A stretch of 64,000 nucleotides of DNA from Candidatus Thorarchaeota archaeon (GCA_003345545.1 PRDH01000026.1:1-64000); one strand, 5' to 3'; numbered from the stretch's first letter, positions 9,281 to 18,239 are shown. Notes: generated by a model from the sequence alone, not told the origin. Numbers and translations: made by a program.

Positions 9281-10057
9281 TCAATCTGTGCTAGACTCTA
9301 TTGGAAAGCCCTGAGGACTCCTCATCTTGTGTTTCTCGATATAGGGGATGAGTACGAACATCATGAGATAGAGGATTGGTGCTCCAGTGTTGAACTCAAA
9401 GACGCTGTTGAAGATGATGTCAAAGACGCTTGATGCCCTCATTCCAGCTAAGAAGAGAGTTATCTCCATGGAGAAGTGAACAAAGATGCCGACGAGGAAG
9501 ATATACAATATCCGCCTAGGACTGAGTTCGAATTTGTTCTTGAGCGCTAGTAATGCCAATAGAGCGTATTCAGCTATGACCGCATAGACCTCGGTAATCC
9601 GCTGATCTGTCATGACTCGTGCTACTGTCACTTTAGAATCATTGATTGGGAAAATGTTCGACAGGAGACCTATGGCAAGCCAACCTGAGAAGAGGAATAG
9701 TGACCACTTTATCCGATTGCCCCTCTCAGTCCTTGGTTGGTCTGGTCTACGCATGAACATGACCTGAACATATGAGTACTGTATCATACCATAAGTGATT
9801 GAGAAGTACACGAAGAAGCCCAAAGGCGACATCCAGATTGGCAACCCCTCAACTGTTCGAATTCCAAGAATGCTATACCAGTAGCAATAGTCAACGATGA
9901 AGTTCACCAAGATTCCAAAAAGGCCGAATACCAGCGGTATCACGAGACGCTTCTTGTAGAGTAGCAGAATCCAGAGCCCGGCCAAGACAAGATCGAAGAG
10001 CATGAAGTCAACATCAAACACTCTGATGACGATACTCTCGAATTGCATAGAATGCAT
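9281..10057 (-). CDS. Hypothetical polytopic membrane protein (about 7 TM)
   Basis: 258 residues with about seven hydrophobic helices, the first from near residue 18 and the last ending near residue 240, followed by a short charged tail. No catalytic or transport signature that I recognise. Two close starts exist (ATG at 10057 and 10048). AACATATTTC about 23 bases upstream could be the TATA element of a leaderless transcript. Probably co-transcribed with the 140-residue gene downstream. Confidence 0.65.
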   Translation of the reverse strand: MHSMQFESIVIRVFDVDFMLFDLVLAGLWILLLYKKRLVIPLVFGLFGILVNFIVDYCYWYSILGIRTVEGLPIWMSPLGFFVYFSITYGMIQYSYVQVMFMRRPDQPRTERGNRIKWSLFLFSGWLAIGLLSNIFPINDSKVTVARVMTDQRITEVYAVIAEYALLALLALKNKFELSPRRILYIFLVGIFVHFSMEITLFLAGMRASSVFDIIFNSVFEFNTGAPILYLMMFVLIPYIEKHKMRSPQGFPIESSTD

Positions 10058-10160
10058 ATTACCCGTGTTCGAGTAGAAATATGTTTGTTTCTAGAATTCC
10101 CTGGAAGATGAGTGTCAAGCTGTTTAGGGCATAGCAGCTAGAATGGCAAAGTGCTTCGCA

Positions 10161-11582
10161 CTAGTATCTGTCAAGTCTGCCGGTAATCGACAACCAGAGG
10201 ACTGCGAAAGGAATTGCCACCAATGCATATCCAGGATCTCCAAATTGGATATCGGCCAGAAGAAAGGCGACCCTGATTATCAAGAATAGCAATAATCCCA
10301 TCGACATCCCGAGTGGTCTCATTCTTCCAGCGGTCCCAGCTTTTTTCATTCTCCTCCAGGCTCCTGCAAAGAGGAAGACTGGTACGAAGAAGACTAGCAT
10401 CGATGGAACTGCGAGATAGGCATAATCCATGAACGCTTGGCTGATTGGAGCTGGATATCGTTGAGTCATAAGCAACGCTGTTGGCACATAGAGGAGCAGG
10501 GGTAGTGACGCCAAGGTGCGGTATCCTGCTGCAAGAATTCCCACAGATGTGAAGACAGCCAGCGCAAAGGAAGTCGCGACGAAATCAAAGTATATCGACC
10601 ATATGTTTGGCAGAGCTTCAAAAGTACCTAGCAGACCAATCATCTGTCCTGCCGCCATAGCTGCGAAGATGACCATCAGCAATGCTGTGGGTAGCTGGCG
10701 AGTATCTCTCCACCTGCCGTAGGTGTATGAAGCTGTTCCAGTCGCTAAGGCCATAGCTATCGCTCCAAATACTGCTATAATGACAATAGAGAGATTAGAA
10801 ACGAGTTCTGCCGAAATGAGACTGGCAATGATGACAACCGGTCCTGCAAAGGTGGCACCGTAGCCCAAGAGTTCAACCGATATCTTTTGGTCGGGCCGCA
10901 AGAATGCGAATGCTATCATTGCCGGACCCATAAGTGCGAAGACAGTAATTGCGAAAATCAGCTCTATTGGCAGTATTGCATAGAGGCGTGGGACTGCCAG
11001 GACTTGCACAATCATTGCATATCCCAATGCCATGCTAGTGCTTCTTCTTGTATCATATGCTATCCATGAGAATAGAGCGGCATTTGCAGATAGAAGAATA
11101 ACACTCAATACGTTACCAAAATTGATGTAGAATTCCGCCACATTGCTTGTTCTCACGTCTTCGACGATCAGAATAGCATAGAAGACTAGAAGAAACGCAA
11201 TAAGAATCATAATGGCCATGAATACGGAGATCAAACGCTGTTTGAGAATCATCCCAGCTGCGATAGTAAGGAAGAACAACTCGACAAGAGTGAAGACGTA
11301 GAATATCGTGTAATCCCTCAGATAGGGATTGTGCAACCTGACGAAAGATTCACGAGCCCAAGGGAAATCCTCATTGTTGAGCACGAAGAATAAGAATGTA
11401 AGCAGAGCCCCAATTCCGAACACAAGTAGACCTATAGAGAAGAGATAGAGCGGTCTGAAGGCTGCCTTGATATCGGGGTCAGGGGACGCTGCCGATCGCT
11501 TGCGGCTGTAATTGATAATAGTTCCAGCGGCCACCAGCGTCGCAAGTCCAAGAAACACATATGCTATCTCGTATACTTCCAT
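10161..11582 (-). CDS. Large polytopic membrane protein (14-15 TM) of the GTPase/longin cassette
   Basis: 473 residues, almost entirely hydrophobic, with 14 or 15 predicted helices and short loops; only a KRSAASPDPDIK loop and a few charged turns break the pattern. No transporter motif that I recognise. The start is well supported: AGGAGG lies eight bases before the ATG and also overlaps the stop of the longin-like gene, so the two genes are translationally linked (12 bases apart). This places it as the membrane component of the cassette GTPase - zinc ribbon - longin-like. A role as membrane receptor or scaffold for that module is inference. Confidence 0.7.
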   Translation of the reverse strand: MEVYEIAYVFLGLATLVAAGTIINYSRKRSAASPDPDIKAAFRPLYLFSIGLLVFGIGALLTFLFFVLNNEDFPWARESFVRLHNPYLRDYTIFYVFTLVELFFLTIAAGMILKQRLISVFMAIMILIAFLLVFYAILIVEDVRTSNVAEFYINFGNVLSVILLSANAALFSWIAYDTRRSTSMALGYAMIVQVLAVPRLYAILPIELIFAITVFALMGPAMIAFAFLRPDQKISVELLGYGATFAGPVVIIASLISAELVSNLSIVIIAVFGAIAMALATGTASYTYGRWRDTRQLPTALLMVIFAAMAAGQMIGLLGTFEALPNIWSIYFDFVATSFALAVFTSVGILAAGYRTLASLPLLLYVPTALLMTQRYPAPISQAFMDYAYLAVPSMLVFFVPVFLFAGAWRRMKKAGTAGRMRPLGMSMGLLLFLIIRVAFLLADIQFGDPGYALVAIPFAVLWLSITGRLDRY

Positions 11583-11594
11583 TAACTTGTCCTC

Positions 11595-12029
11595 CTAGAA
11601 CACCTTCTTTCCCCACTCTTTTGCTGCGGTACCTGCTCCGCTTGTCCATTCCCGTACGCCGCGACGCACTTTCTCTTCTTCCTCAGGAGTAGTTTCACCA
11701 GATATCATCTCATTGACCAAGATGAGAACACCGTCATCTATCTCGTCGCCGCGATCTGTGATGAATTTGATGACCTCTTGATTGTGAGCATTGGCTTCCT
11801 TGTCATCGACCGAGTGCAGTGTCACAATATAGTTGTTTCCAGCTTTCCCGATAAGCAGCTTGAGTTCGCCAAAAAGGAGTTCGTTCATCTCGTTTCCGGA
11901 GATCTTCTTGATGAACATCTGTAGTGCTGAAACAAATCCACCAATAAGCGCTGTATCGCCTTCCAAGTTCTCCCATCCTACGGAAGCGATTGTTTCACCC
12001 GCATCATTGATGACGAAGATTCCATACAT
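11595..12029 (-). CDS. Longin/roadblock-like protein of the GTPase cassette
   Basis: 144 residues. The first ~95 have the pattern of a small longin/roadblock-type alpha/beta domain: MYGIFVINDAGETIASVGW (beta hairpin), then a helix (LIGGFVSALQMFIKKIS), then strands (LLFGELKLLIGKAG, NYIVTLHSVD). Similar domains act as platforms or regulators of small GTPases in eukaryotes and are frequent in Asgard archaea. An acidic linker (TTPEEEEK) and amphipathic tail follow. It sits between a zinc-ribbon gene and a polytopic membrane gene, downstream of a Rab-like GTPase. The same kind of domain appears at the cytosolic end of the giant protein at 60.9-64 kb. Confidence 0.65.
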   Translation of the reverse strand: MYGIFVINDAGETIASVGWENLEGDTALIGGFVSALQMFIKKISGNEMNELLFGELKLLIGKAGNNYIVTLHSVDDKEANAHNQEVIKFITDRGDEIDDGVLILVNEMISGETTPEEEEKVRRGVREWTSGAGTAAKEWGKKVF

Positions 12030-12194
12030 CGTGTTAAGTCCCCGTTACCATATGCTGTCCACGTCTGCGCCGTTGAGCTTCGTGTTCAAGTCCCAGCGCA
12101 ACACCAGACTTCCATTCGTAAGCAAACTGATGCCCACGTAGTGGCATATGCCATTTGTTTTCTAATGCCTCTTGAACCGCGTAGCATCTCACGA

Positions 12195-12455
12195 CTAGAA
12201 TGACTCGAACCAGCCTTTTGTCTTCTCGACTGCGTCTTTTTCTTCTTCTGTTGCAATAGCTGAAACTTCAACATCTCGAACTTGAAAGTTCGCATCAACA
12301 AAGACAACTAGAGGATGGCCTTTTCCACACTTGGCTTGTACGATGGTTGGATACCGCTTCGCTCGAGTGATAGTCAATTCATCGACTTCCACGTAGACCA
12401 GTTTACCTTCTCCACACGAGGGGCAAGCAAACGGTCTGAGTTTCACTTTCGCCAA
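12195..12455 (-). CDS. Small zinc-ribbon protein of the GTPase cassette
   Basis: 86 residues from a TTG start with GGAG eight bases upstream. A CPSC pair near residue 10 and a second cysteine/histidine site (AKCGKGHPLVVFVD) suggest a small zinc ribbon. The FVDANFQVRDVEVS strand after it is typical of short archaeal proteins I have seen beside longin-like genes, but I cannot name the family. A TATA-like AATATTTAA at about 12511-12519 suggests a promoter serving this gene and the two downstream, separate from the GTPase gene. An A+T-rich gap of 165 bases separates it from the longin-like gene. Confidence 0.65.
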   Translation of the reverse strand: MAKVKLRPFACPSCGEGKLVYVEVDELTITRAKRYPTIVQAKCGKGHPLVVFVDANFQVRDVEVSAIATEEEKDAVEKTKGWFESF

Positions 12456-12551
12456 GCCTAGGTCTCCGTCTTGCGATTTGCTTGTGGTCCTTGATTAACA
12501 GATACTAGGCAATATTTAATGATACTGCGTACAAATCGATTCAGAAGTGAC

Positions 12552-13169
12552 TCAGTGTTGGGCTCCAGAGCTAGTCCTTGCGCTTTGCTCCGAGAGGAAT
12601 TTGCCTGCTGCCTCGAACATCTCGCGGACACCCTCCCCTGTCTTCGCAGATACTTCGAAGACTTGAGCATGGTATTGATCCGCGAATCTCTGAGCCTCCT
12701 CCTTTGTCACACCCATCCCTGGAAGACGTTCATCGATCTTGTTGCCTACAAGAAAGACATCGCAGTTGGGGACGCTGTTGTGAAGCTTCGCAATCCAATT
12801 GTCCAGCCTGTACATGGTGAACGACCTGCTGACCTCGTAGACTGCAATTCCTAGTTTTGACCCCCTGAAGTAGTCCATGACGACATCCTGGAATCTAGGT
12901 TGTCCGCCCAAGTCCCAAATCAGGAGGGTCAAGTCAGTACCTGCGACATTGACTCTCTTGGTGGCAAAGTTCACACCAATCGTCATTTTCATCTGCTGGT
13001 CGAATCGATCTTCAGTGTAACGCACAGCCAGACTTGTCTTTCCGACGCCCCCTTCTCCAATCAATGCCACCTTAAAGATTGGATTGCGTGTAATCAAGTC
13101 CTGCAGCTCCAATTTGAAAGGCGTGAACCAGCATATGAAGGTTGTTCGGAGGGAGGCAGTGTATTTCAC
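12552..13169 (-). CDS. Arf/Rab-like small GTPase with WDLGGQ switch (GTPase 2)
   Basis: G motifs: GEGGVGKTS, the Thr of KMTIGVN, WDLGGQ, NKID and VSAKTG. Gly in place of Ala in G3 recalls Arf and Rag/Gtr GTPases; the catalytic Gln is kept. No prenylation cysteine or N-terminal glycine is evident. The track start is a GTG that overlaps the phzF stop as GTGA, which implies translational coupling; the N-terminal 20 residues are unlike other GTPases, so a TTG about 15-22 codons in (one has GGAG nine bases upstream) may be the true start. It heads the cassette with the zinc-ribbon, longin-like and polytopic genes. Confidence 0.88.
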   Translation of the reverse strand: MKYTASLRTTFICWFTPFKLELQDLITRNPIFKVALIGEGGVGKTSLAVRYTEDRFDQQMKMTIGVNFATKRVNVAGTDLTLLIWDLGGQPRFQDVVMDYFRGSKLGIAVYEVSRSFTMYRLDNWIAKLHNSVPNCDVFLVGNKIDERLPGMGVTKEEAQRFADQYHAQVFEVSAKTGEGVREMFEAAGKFLSEQSARTSSGAQH

Positions 13170-14071
13170 GAAACGTACAATGTTCCTTCCGCTACCAGCC
13201 TGACTTTGCCCGAAACAAGAACCTCCTCCATGTCTTCATGGGGTACCGTTACCGTCAGTCTGCTGGGTTTCCTGACCTCATAGCCCTGCTCAATCTGGAT
13301 AGGTTCCCCGAAGGTATGTTTCTTTAGAACACTATATCTCTCCAGGTATGCTCCCAGTGGTCCTGCAGCACTTCCTGTCGCTGGATCTTCAAGAACGCCG
13401 ACATCAGGTGCGAACATTCTGGCGTGTACATCGTTATTCGGATGTACGGTTTCAGTTGAGAATATGAGAATCTCCGAGGTGGACAGGTCCTTCAGGTTGT
13501 CCATTATCAGCTGGGCACTTGGCGTTGCTCTTTGTACGGCCGAGAGATTCCTTAATGGAACGATGACATACGGAAATCCGGTCGAAACAACCTGTATTGG
13601 GAATGCATCGGAAATATCTTCAGAATTGAGTCCTAGAGCATATGTAAAAGGTGACGTGTCCTTCACCCTTTCTGAGAATGTTGGCGAAGGTTGGGTCATC
13701 CTGACATGATTGTCTGGCTGAAAGTCAACACGAATCGGACCGATCCCGAGCTGCACGACTGCGCTGTTCTGCGAGGCAGCCACAATTCCTTTGTGTTTCA
13801 TTACAAAAGAAGATCCCAAAGTTGGATGCCCTGCGAATTCAAGTTCTCTGCCCGGAGTGAAGATCCGGATCCTTGAATCGCACCCCTTGACTGTCGGTTC
13901 CTCTAGGAATGTGGTTTCCGAGAAATTGAGCTCGAGCGCAATCCCCTGCATCGTTTCACGAGTTAGTCGCTTGTTGAGAATAGTATCCCAGAATGTGGCC
14001 AGTTGATTCCCACCAAAGGGATACTTATCATCCACGAACACACTTGTCTGAACATAGGGCGTTTTTTGCAT
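13166..14071 (-). CDS. PhzF-family isomerase-like protein
   Basis: 301 residues, the normal length for PhzF proteins, which share the diaminopimelate-epimerase fold. Visible signatures: FGGNQLA near residue 20, the catalytic Glu of LNFSETTF, FAGHPTLGS, and DPATGSAAG in the second half. PhzF itself isomerises trans-2,3-dihydro-3-hydroxyanthranilate, but most family members have unknown substrates, and no phenazine genes are nearby. The stop overlaps the GTG start of the downstream GTPase by four bases. Confidence 0.88.
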   Translation of the reverse strand: MQKTPYVQTSVFVDDKYPFGGNQLATFWDTILNKRLTRETMQGIALELNFSETTFLEEPTVKGCDSRIRIFTPGRELEFAGHPTLGSSFVMKHKGIVAASQNSAVVQLGIGPIRVDFQPDNHVRMTQPSPTFSERVKDTSPFTYALGLNSEDISDAFPIQVVSTGFPYVIVPLRNLSAVQRATPSAQLIMDNLKDLSTSEILIFSTETVHPNNDVHARMFAPDVGVLEDPATGSAAGPLGAYLERYSVLKKHTFGEPIQIEQGYEVRKPSRLTVTVPHEDMEEVLVSGKVRLVAEGTLYVS

Positions 14072-14125
14072 GATGGATTTGGCACAAGACGGCCTTATGA
14101 AAACTTCGCAATGTAGTTCTCACGT

Positions 14126-14590
14126 CTAGTTGCATTTGATCTTATCAAGCTCAGCTTGGCAAATCTTGCGGTCCTCTTCATTCTTTACTGCATCTGTGGC
14201 TTTCTGTGTGAGGGCTCGGTACTTCTTGCACTTTGATTTCTCTCCATTTGCCGCATATGCCCGTGTCATTACTTCGTATGCAAACGCTAGATCGAAGTCA
14301 CCAATGCCTATCTCCTCAGTGAGCCTGAGACATCTCTGAGCGTGATAGAGCGCTGGTTCTGCCCATGAGAAAGCACTGTAGACGCGTGAAACCATATACT
14401 CTGCTCGCGCAATATTTATTGGCTGACCCACCTTGCTCCAATGATAGAGAGATGTGTGCGCCATATGAAGCGCCTCTTCGAGCTCGTCCTTTGTAGGCTC
14501 TGCTTTGTCGAGAATGGGCCAAATGCTATTATTCGTCAAGACAGCAATTCTATTATGGAACTCTTCAATTGTCATCTTTTCTTCTGACAA
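14126..14590 (-). CDS. TPR-like helical repeat protein
   Basis: The track ORF to 14863 is a read-through; the real protein begins at TTG 14590, which has AGGAGGAG six bases upstream, or at ATG 14575 (MTIEEFHNR). About 149-154 residues of helical hairpins: ALHMAHTSLYHWSKVG, ARAEYMVSRVYSAF, PALYHAQRCLRL and LAFAYEVMTRAYA. This is a tetratricopeptide-like array resembling small proteins common in bacteria and archaea. Probable protein-protein interaction role, partner unknown. Divergent from the repeat membrane protein gene. Confidence 0.75.
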   Translation of the reverse strand: MSEEKMTIEEFHNRIAVLTNNSIWPILDKAEPTKDELEEALHMAHTSLYHWSKVGQPINIARAEYMVSRVYSAFSWAEPALYHAQRCLRLTEEIGIGDFDLAFAYEVMTRAYAANGEKSKCKKYRALTQKATDAVKNEEDRKICQAELDKIKCN

Positions 14591-14744
14591 CTTATGCTCC
14601 TCCTGGGTCCTTGTTGTCCCGAAAGAAATATATTTAACTATCGTTATGTACCAAATATCATTGTTGTGGGATTCTCTGCTGGTACAAAGCGATTTAAGGG
14701 GCTCGTGCTTACAGGGATTCCAGACAGGTTGGAGAGTTGAACGT

Positions 14745-15818
14745 ATGAAGTCCAATAATGAAGATGATGCTCCTTCAGCTGAGCCATCAAAAGATGCTGA
14801 GAAGGAGCCATTTGATCTCGAAGACGAGATAAAGAAGAAATCAGGGAAGAAACATGGCCACAAAAAGCCTACACTTAAGGCCTACGCGTCTATGGTCAGC
14901 TTCATTGTGTGGATGGCATTCCTCATTCTGTGGCTGTTCTTTTTCGCTGGCAATTACGGCATCTTTGAGAATATTGCAGTCGTAATTGTGGCCTTACTGG
15001 TTGTCGTTGCTCTGAATGCACTTCTCTGGATTCCATCAGATCGAGAGGGCATCAAGGCAAAGACTAGTGCAGTCGGAGCACTAATCTGGCTAGTGTTTCT
15101 CGCCATATGGATTATCTTCTTCTCTGCTGGTTTTGGTATCTATGAGAACATTGGCATTGCTCTTGCATCGCTTCTGATCGTAGGAGCTTTCAATGTACTG
15201 CTATGGGTCCCAGGCCATGGCGACGCTTGGGGCGCCCGTGTGAGCGCGATTGGAGGCATTGGGTGGCTTACGTTCATAGTTCTGTTCATCCCCTTTGCGA
15301 ACGACCTCGGACTTGACGCATACCATGCTGTTGCAGTAATCCTGACATCCTTCCTTTTGATGGTAGGAGTAGTTGCTTTGCCATGGCGCAAAGAAATGAG
15401 AATTGAGGTTGACGCAGGAGAAGGTGCTGAAAAGAGAGTAAAGCTCTCAATCGTCGGATTCATTCTTTGGGTTGTGTTCATCATCATCTGGATGTGGTTC
15501 TTTGCTGGGATGTTCTCAGGAAACCAGAATGTTGGAACAATCCTTCTCTCTTTCGTGATCTTCGGATTGGCCGCTCTAGGTCTGTGGCTTCCATGGGCAC
15601 GCGTGAGAGGAGAAGGCCCAGAGAGCTGGTTCTCGATTAGCATAGGTTTCGCATGGCTAGTCGTCCTGACGCTCTGGTTCTGGTTCTTCGCTGACAGCTT
15701 CAACGCCTATCAGAATTTTGCAGTGTTCTTGATTTCTCTCTTGATTGTTGCTGCAATTGCTGGTGCTGCTCAGTGGAAGAAGCTGCAGGATTTTGAAGTT
15801 CTGGACTGGAAAGACTAG
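14745..15818 (+). CDS. Membrane protein built of five tandem two-helix repeats
   Basis: The ATG at 14745 (MKSNNEDD) has GGAG ten bases upstream; the track start at 14505 is too far. 357 aa. An acidic then basic soluble head (~45 residues, KKKSGKKHGHKK) precedes five tandem copies of a ~47-residue unit: a hydrophobic helix with W and IWxxFFA-like core, a short turn with Y/F-x-N (IFENI, IYENI, AYQNF), a second helix, and a W/P end (LLWIP, LLWVP, LWLP). The third copy is the most diverged (FIPFANDLG). Ten membrane helices result. I recognise no family; the unit suggests internal duplication. Confidence 0.7.
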   Translation: MKSNNEDDAPSAEPSKDAEKEPFDLEDEIKKKSGKKHGHKKPTLKAYASMVSFIVWMAFLILWLFFFAGNYGIFENIAVVIVALLVVVALNALLWIPSDREGIKAKTSAVGALIWLVFLAIWIIFFSAGFGIYENIGIALASLLIVGAFNVLLWVPGHGDAWGARVSAIGGIGWLTFIVLFIPFANDLGLDAYHAVAVILTSFLLMVGVVALPWRKEMRIEVDAGEGAEKRVKLSIVGFILWVVFIIIWMWFFAGMFSGNQNVGTILLSFVIFGLAALGLWLPWARVRGEGPESWFSISIGFAWLVVLTLWFWFFADSFNAYQNFAVFLISLLIVAAIAGAAQWKKLQDFEVLDWKD

Positions 15819-15828
15819 ATTCAAGGAG

Positions 15829-15854
15829 TGATGGTAGATACGGGACTACCATCA
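15829..15854. terminator. Hairpin between convergent genes
   Basis: TGATGGTAG and CTACCATCA form a perfect 9-bp inverted repeat with an 8-base loop, followed by a pyrimidine-rich run (TCTCTCCCTTTTCCTC). It lies in the 51-base gap between the convergent repeat-membrane-protein and SDR genes, so it may end transcription in both directions. Confidence 0.55.
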
Positions 15855-15869
15855 TCTCTCCCTTTTCCT

Positions 15870-16634
15870 CTAGAATGCCAGCCAGCCGCCATCGACTGCT
15901 AGGACATGTCCCGTGATGTACTTCGCGTCTTCACTAGCCAGGAAGCACGCAGCACCACGTATCCATTCATTCTTTGCAAGCATTGGAAGTGCTGTTCTTG
16001 GCTCTATTAGCCTCTTTCTTATTGCATCATCCTCGATTGCACCCTTCGACATGGCAGTAGGGAAGAAACCTGGCGCAATGGCATTCACTCGAATGTTCTT
16101 CTTTCCAAGCTCGACCGCTAGCGCCTTCGTCATGGATACTAGCCCTCCCTTGGAGGTGTAGTAGCTTAATTCGGTGAATTCGGTGCCTCCGTATGCGAAA
16201 GTCGATGAGATGTTGATGATCGAACCGGCCTTCTTTGGAATCATCACTTTTGCAGCCTCTCTGCTTGCGAGAAACGCTGACGTGAGATTGACATTCATAA
16301 CCAAGTTCCAGTCAGCAAGGGTCTGCTCAACGAGTGGCTTAACGATATACATCCCTGCGTTGTTCACCAGTATGTCTATAGTGCCGAGTTCTTTCACAGT
16401 CCTCTCAATCAGGCGTATGATATCCGCCTCTTTTGTCACATCTATCTTGAGTGGGACTGTCTTAACTCCGTACTTATGCGAGACCTCGTCAGCGATTTTC
16501 GTTAGAAGGTCCATACGTCTTGCAGCAAGAACGACGTGGGCCCCTGATTCCGCGAATCCATTAACGAACTGCTCTCCAAGGCCTGCGGATGCACCAGTAA
16601 TAATCGCGACTTTTCCGTCAAGATTGTATTTCAT
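15870..16634 (-). CDS. Short-chain dehydrogenase/reductase (SDR)
   Basis: The ATG at 16634 is chosen (GAGG six bases upstream); the track start at 16658 adds eight residues. 254 aa classical SDR: TGASAGLG nucleotide-binding loop, NNAGMY, the catalytic Ser of IINISS, YYTSKGG active site, and NAIAPGFFPTAMSK after it. Family members reduce ketones or oxidise secondary alcohols with NAD(P)H; gluconate-5-dehydrogenase-like and 3-oxoacyl reductase-like proteins look alike here, so the substrate is open. Confidence 0.9.
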   Translation of the reverse strand: MKYNLDGKVAIITGASAGLGEQFVNGFAESGAHVVLAARRMDLLTKIADEVSHKYGVKTVPLKIDVTKEADIIRLIERTVKELGTIDILVNNAGMYIVKPLVEQTLADWNLVMNVNLTSAFLASREAAKVMIPKKAGSIINISSTFAYGGTEFTELSYYTSKGGLVSMTKALAVELGKKNIRVNAIAPGFFPTAMSKGAIEDDAIRKRLIEPRTALPMLAKNEWIRGAACFLASEDAKYITGHVLAVDGGWLAF

Positions 16635-16720
16635 TGTTATCCTCTCCGAATTGACCAAAATGCAACTCTAATTGCAGAACCCCCTAATAAAAACAGGCAC
16701 CTGAACAAAATCGTGCTTAT

Positions 16721-17239
16721 TCAGTCTTCGATGATTCTGGTGTAGTAGTTTTCGGAGCGTATGAAGCCCTCTCTCTCGTAGATGCCCTTGCTCATCTTTG
16801 TGTCATGAAGTGTCATTTTTTCGATTCCTCTCTCTCGACAGATTTGAGTAATATGCCTAACAAGAGAAGTAGCGACGCCTCTTCCACGATATTCTGGTTC
16901 AACAAACATGTTGAAGAGATAGACAAACTTGCCGCTTGGATTCTTTGCAGATGGAAATGCGATGCAGAAGCTCACTGCGCACCCACCTATGACTCTGTCA
17001 TCTTCAACTGCCAGATAAGACTCGACGCTTGGATTCCATGGTTCCATAAGAAACCTTTGTGTGGCCTCTCTCGTTGCTGACACCTGATTCTCAGAAAGCC
17101 CCATCGACTTCACCATCTCGACGCGATGATGAAGAATTACCTGAATGTCATCTGGGGCGGCTCTTCTAATCATGACCAAGGCTACTTCACTCGAGATTGA
17201 CACACCATAGCCGGGATTTGTCTGTTCTGAAATCAGCAT
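16721..17239 (-). CDS. GNAT-family N-acetyltransferase
   Basis: 172 residues as tracked; an internal ATG at 17173 (MIRRAAPDDI) would begin exactly at the usual GNAT N-terminus and may be the true start, although neither has a strong SD. The acetyl-CoA site is visible as NMFVEPEYRGRGVATSLV, with the late motif YEREGF near the C-terminus. Substrate unknown. The gene lies seven bases after the TauE-like gene on the same strand, so they are likely co-transcribed. Confidence 0.85.
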   Translation of the reverse strand: MLISEQTNPGYGVSISSEVALVMIRRAAPDDIQVILHHRVEMVKSMGLSENQVSATREATQRFLMEPWNPSVESYLAVEDDRVIGGCAVSFCIAFPSAKNPSGKFVYLFNMFVEPEYRGRGVATSLVRHITQICRERGIEKMTLHDTKMSKGIYEREGFIRSENYYTRIIED

Positions 17240-17246
17240 GAACTTA

Positions 17247-18239
17247 TCATTCAGGGCCAGGCAAATTGCAGGGTTCCACGGGCTCCAATGTGCTGGTCGC
17301 CCTGCGCAGTTGGTAGAGCCTTAGAAGACCGACTGGAACAACTACGACTAGCCAGATAATCACATCACCCAGAGTTGACAAAAGACCTCTATTGCCCGTG
17401 GGCTCCAACCACATTTGTCCCAGCTTCATCATTGTAATAAGAGGAAGGACCAAGAGCACCCCAAAGATTTGCTTCAATTGAACGGCATTGACGCGACAAG
17501 AAAGTCTGGATCCGATTTGACCCCCAACAAGCATTCCAATGCCTAGTGCAATTGCGAAGTAGATATTCACATCTCCGACATAGAAGTTGAGTGCAGTGCC
17601 TGCTGTTGTTGTGAATATCATGATGAACATTGAAGTGGCGACTGCTGCGTGCATGGGCACACCCATGAACATGCAAAGCACAGGGACCAGAATCGCCCCT
17701 CCACCTAGCCCAAGCAGGCCTGCGGCAACGCCTCCGATGAAAGCTCCAAACAACGAGATAATCCATCGCCTTGTCGTTATCTGGGAGATGTTCCAGCTTG
17801 ACAATTCGGAGGTCAAGTCTCCTTTTCCCTGTTTCTTGGCAAAGAGCATTTTCAGTGCTAGTGGCATAAGTGAGAGTCCGAAAATGATTCTCAGTGCATA
17901 TGGCGCTGCTATCAATGTTCTAAGTATGACACCGCCAAGAGAGCCTGGGACTGTTAATATAGCAAGGATTACTCCAGCCTGAAGAAGCACGGGCCTTGGA
18001 CTCTGCCGCCAATATGTGATTGTAGCAGCTAGTGATACGAATAGCGCTCCAACAAGTGCTGTTGCTGGTGCTGATTGCTCGTCGAAGAACTCAAAGAAGA
18101 CAATAAGCAGCAAGGGTGTGTTCAGGACCCCTCCGCCTATTCCAATCATGGACGACAGTGTTCCCACACCTATGGCAAATACCGCCACGAACACAATGTA
18201 GAGCGAAATGATCTCCTGCAACAGAGCACCTTCTATCAA
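17247..18239 (-). CDS. Sulfite exporter TauE/SafE-family membrane protein
   Basis: 330 residues with about nine membrane helices and the two glycine-rich half-repeats of the family: IGIGGGVLNTPLL in the first half and LLGLGGGAILVPVL in the second, each followed by P-A-x-A-T-like segments (MHAAVATSM). TauE/SafE proteins export sulfite, sulfoacetate or related small anions, but most are uncharacterised. The track start is a TTG at 18239, and another TTG six codons later is possible. Upstream neighbour of the GNAT gene. Confidence 0.85.
   Translation of the reverse strand: MIEGALLQEIISLYIVFVAVFAIGVGTLSSMIGIGGGVLNTPLLLIVFFEFFDEQSAPATALVGALFVSLAATITYWRQSPRPVLLQAGVILAILTVPGSLGGVILRTLIAAPYALRIIFGLSLMPLALKMLFAKKQGKGDLTSELSSWNISQITTRRWIISLFGAFIGGVAAGLLGLGGGAILVPVLCMFMGVPMHAAVATSMFIMIFTTTAGTALNFYVGDVNIYFAIALGIGMLVGGQIGSRLSCRVNAVQLKQIFGVLLVLPLITMMKLGQMWLEPTGNRGLLSTLGDVIIWLVVVVPVGLLRLYQLRRATSTLEPVEPCNLPGPE

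Noticed and set aside
14591-14863. Extended N-terminus of the TPR-like ORF
   Set aside because: Ser-rich stretch antisense to the repeat membrane protein gene; the SD-supported TTG at 14590 is better.
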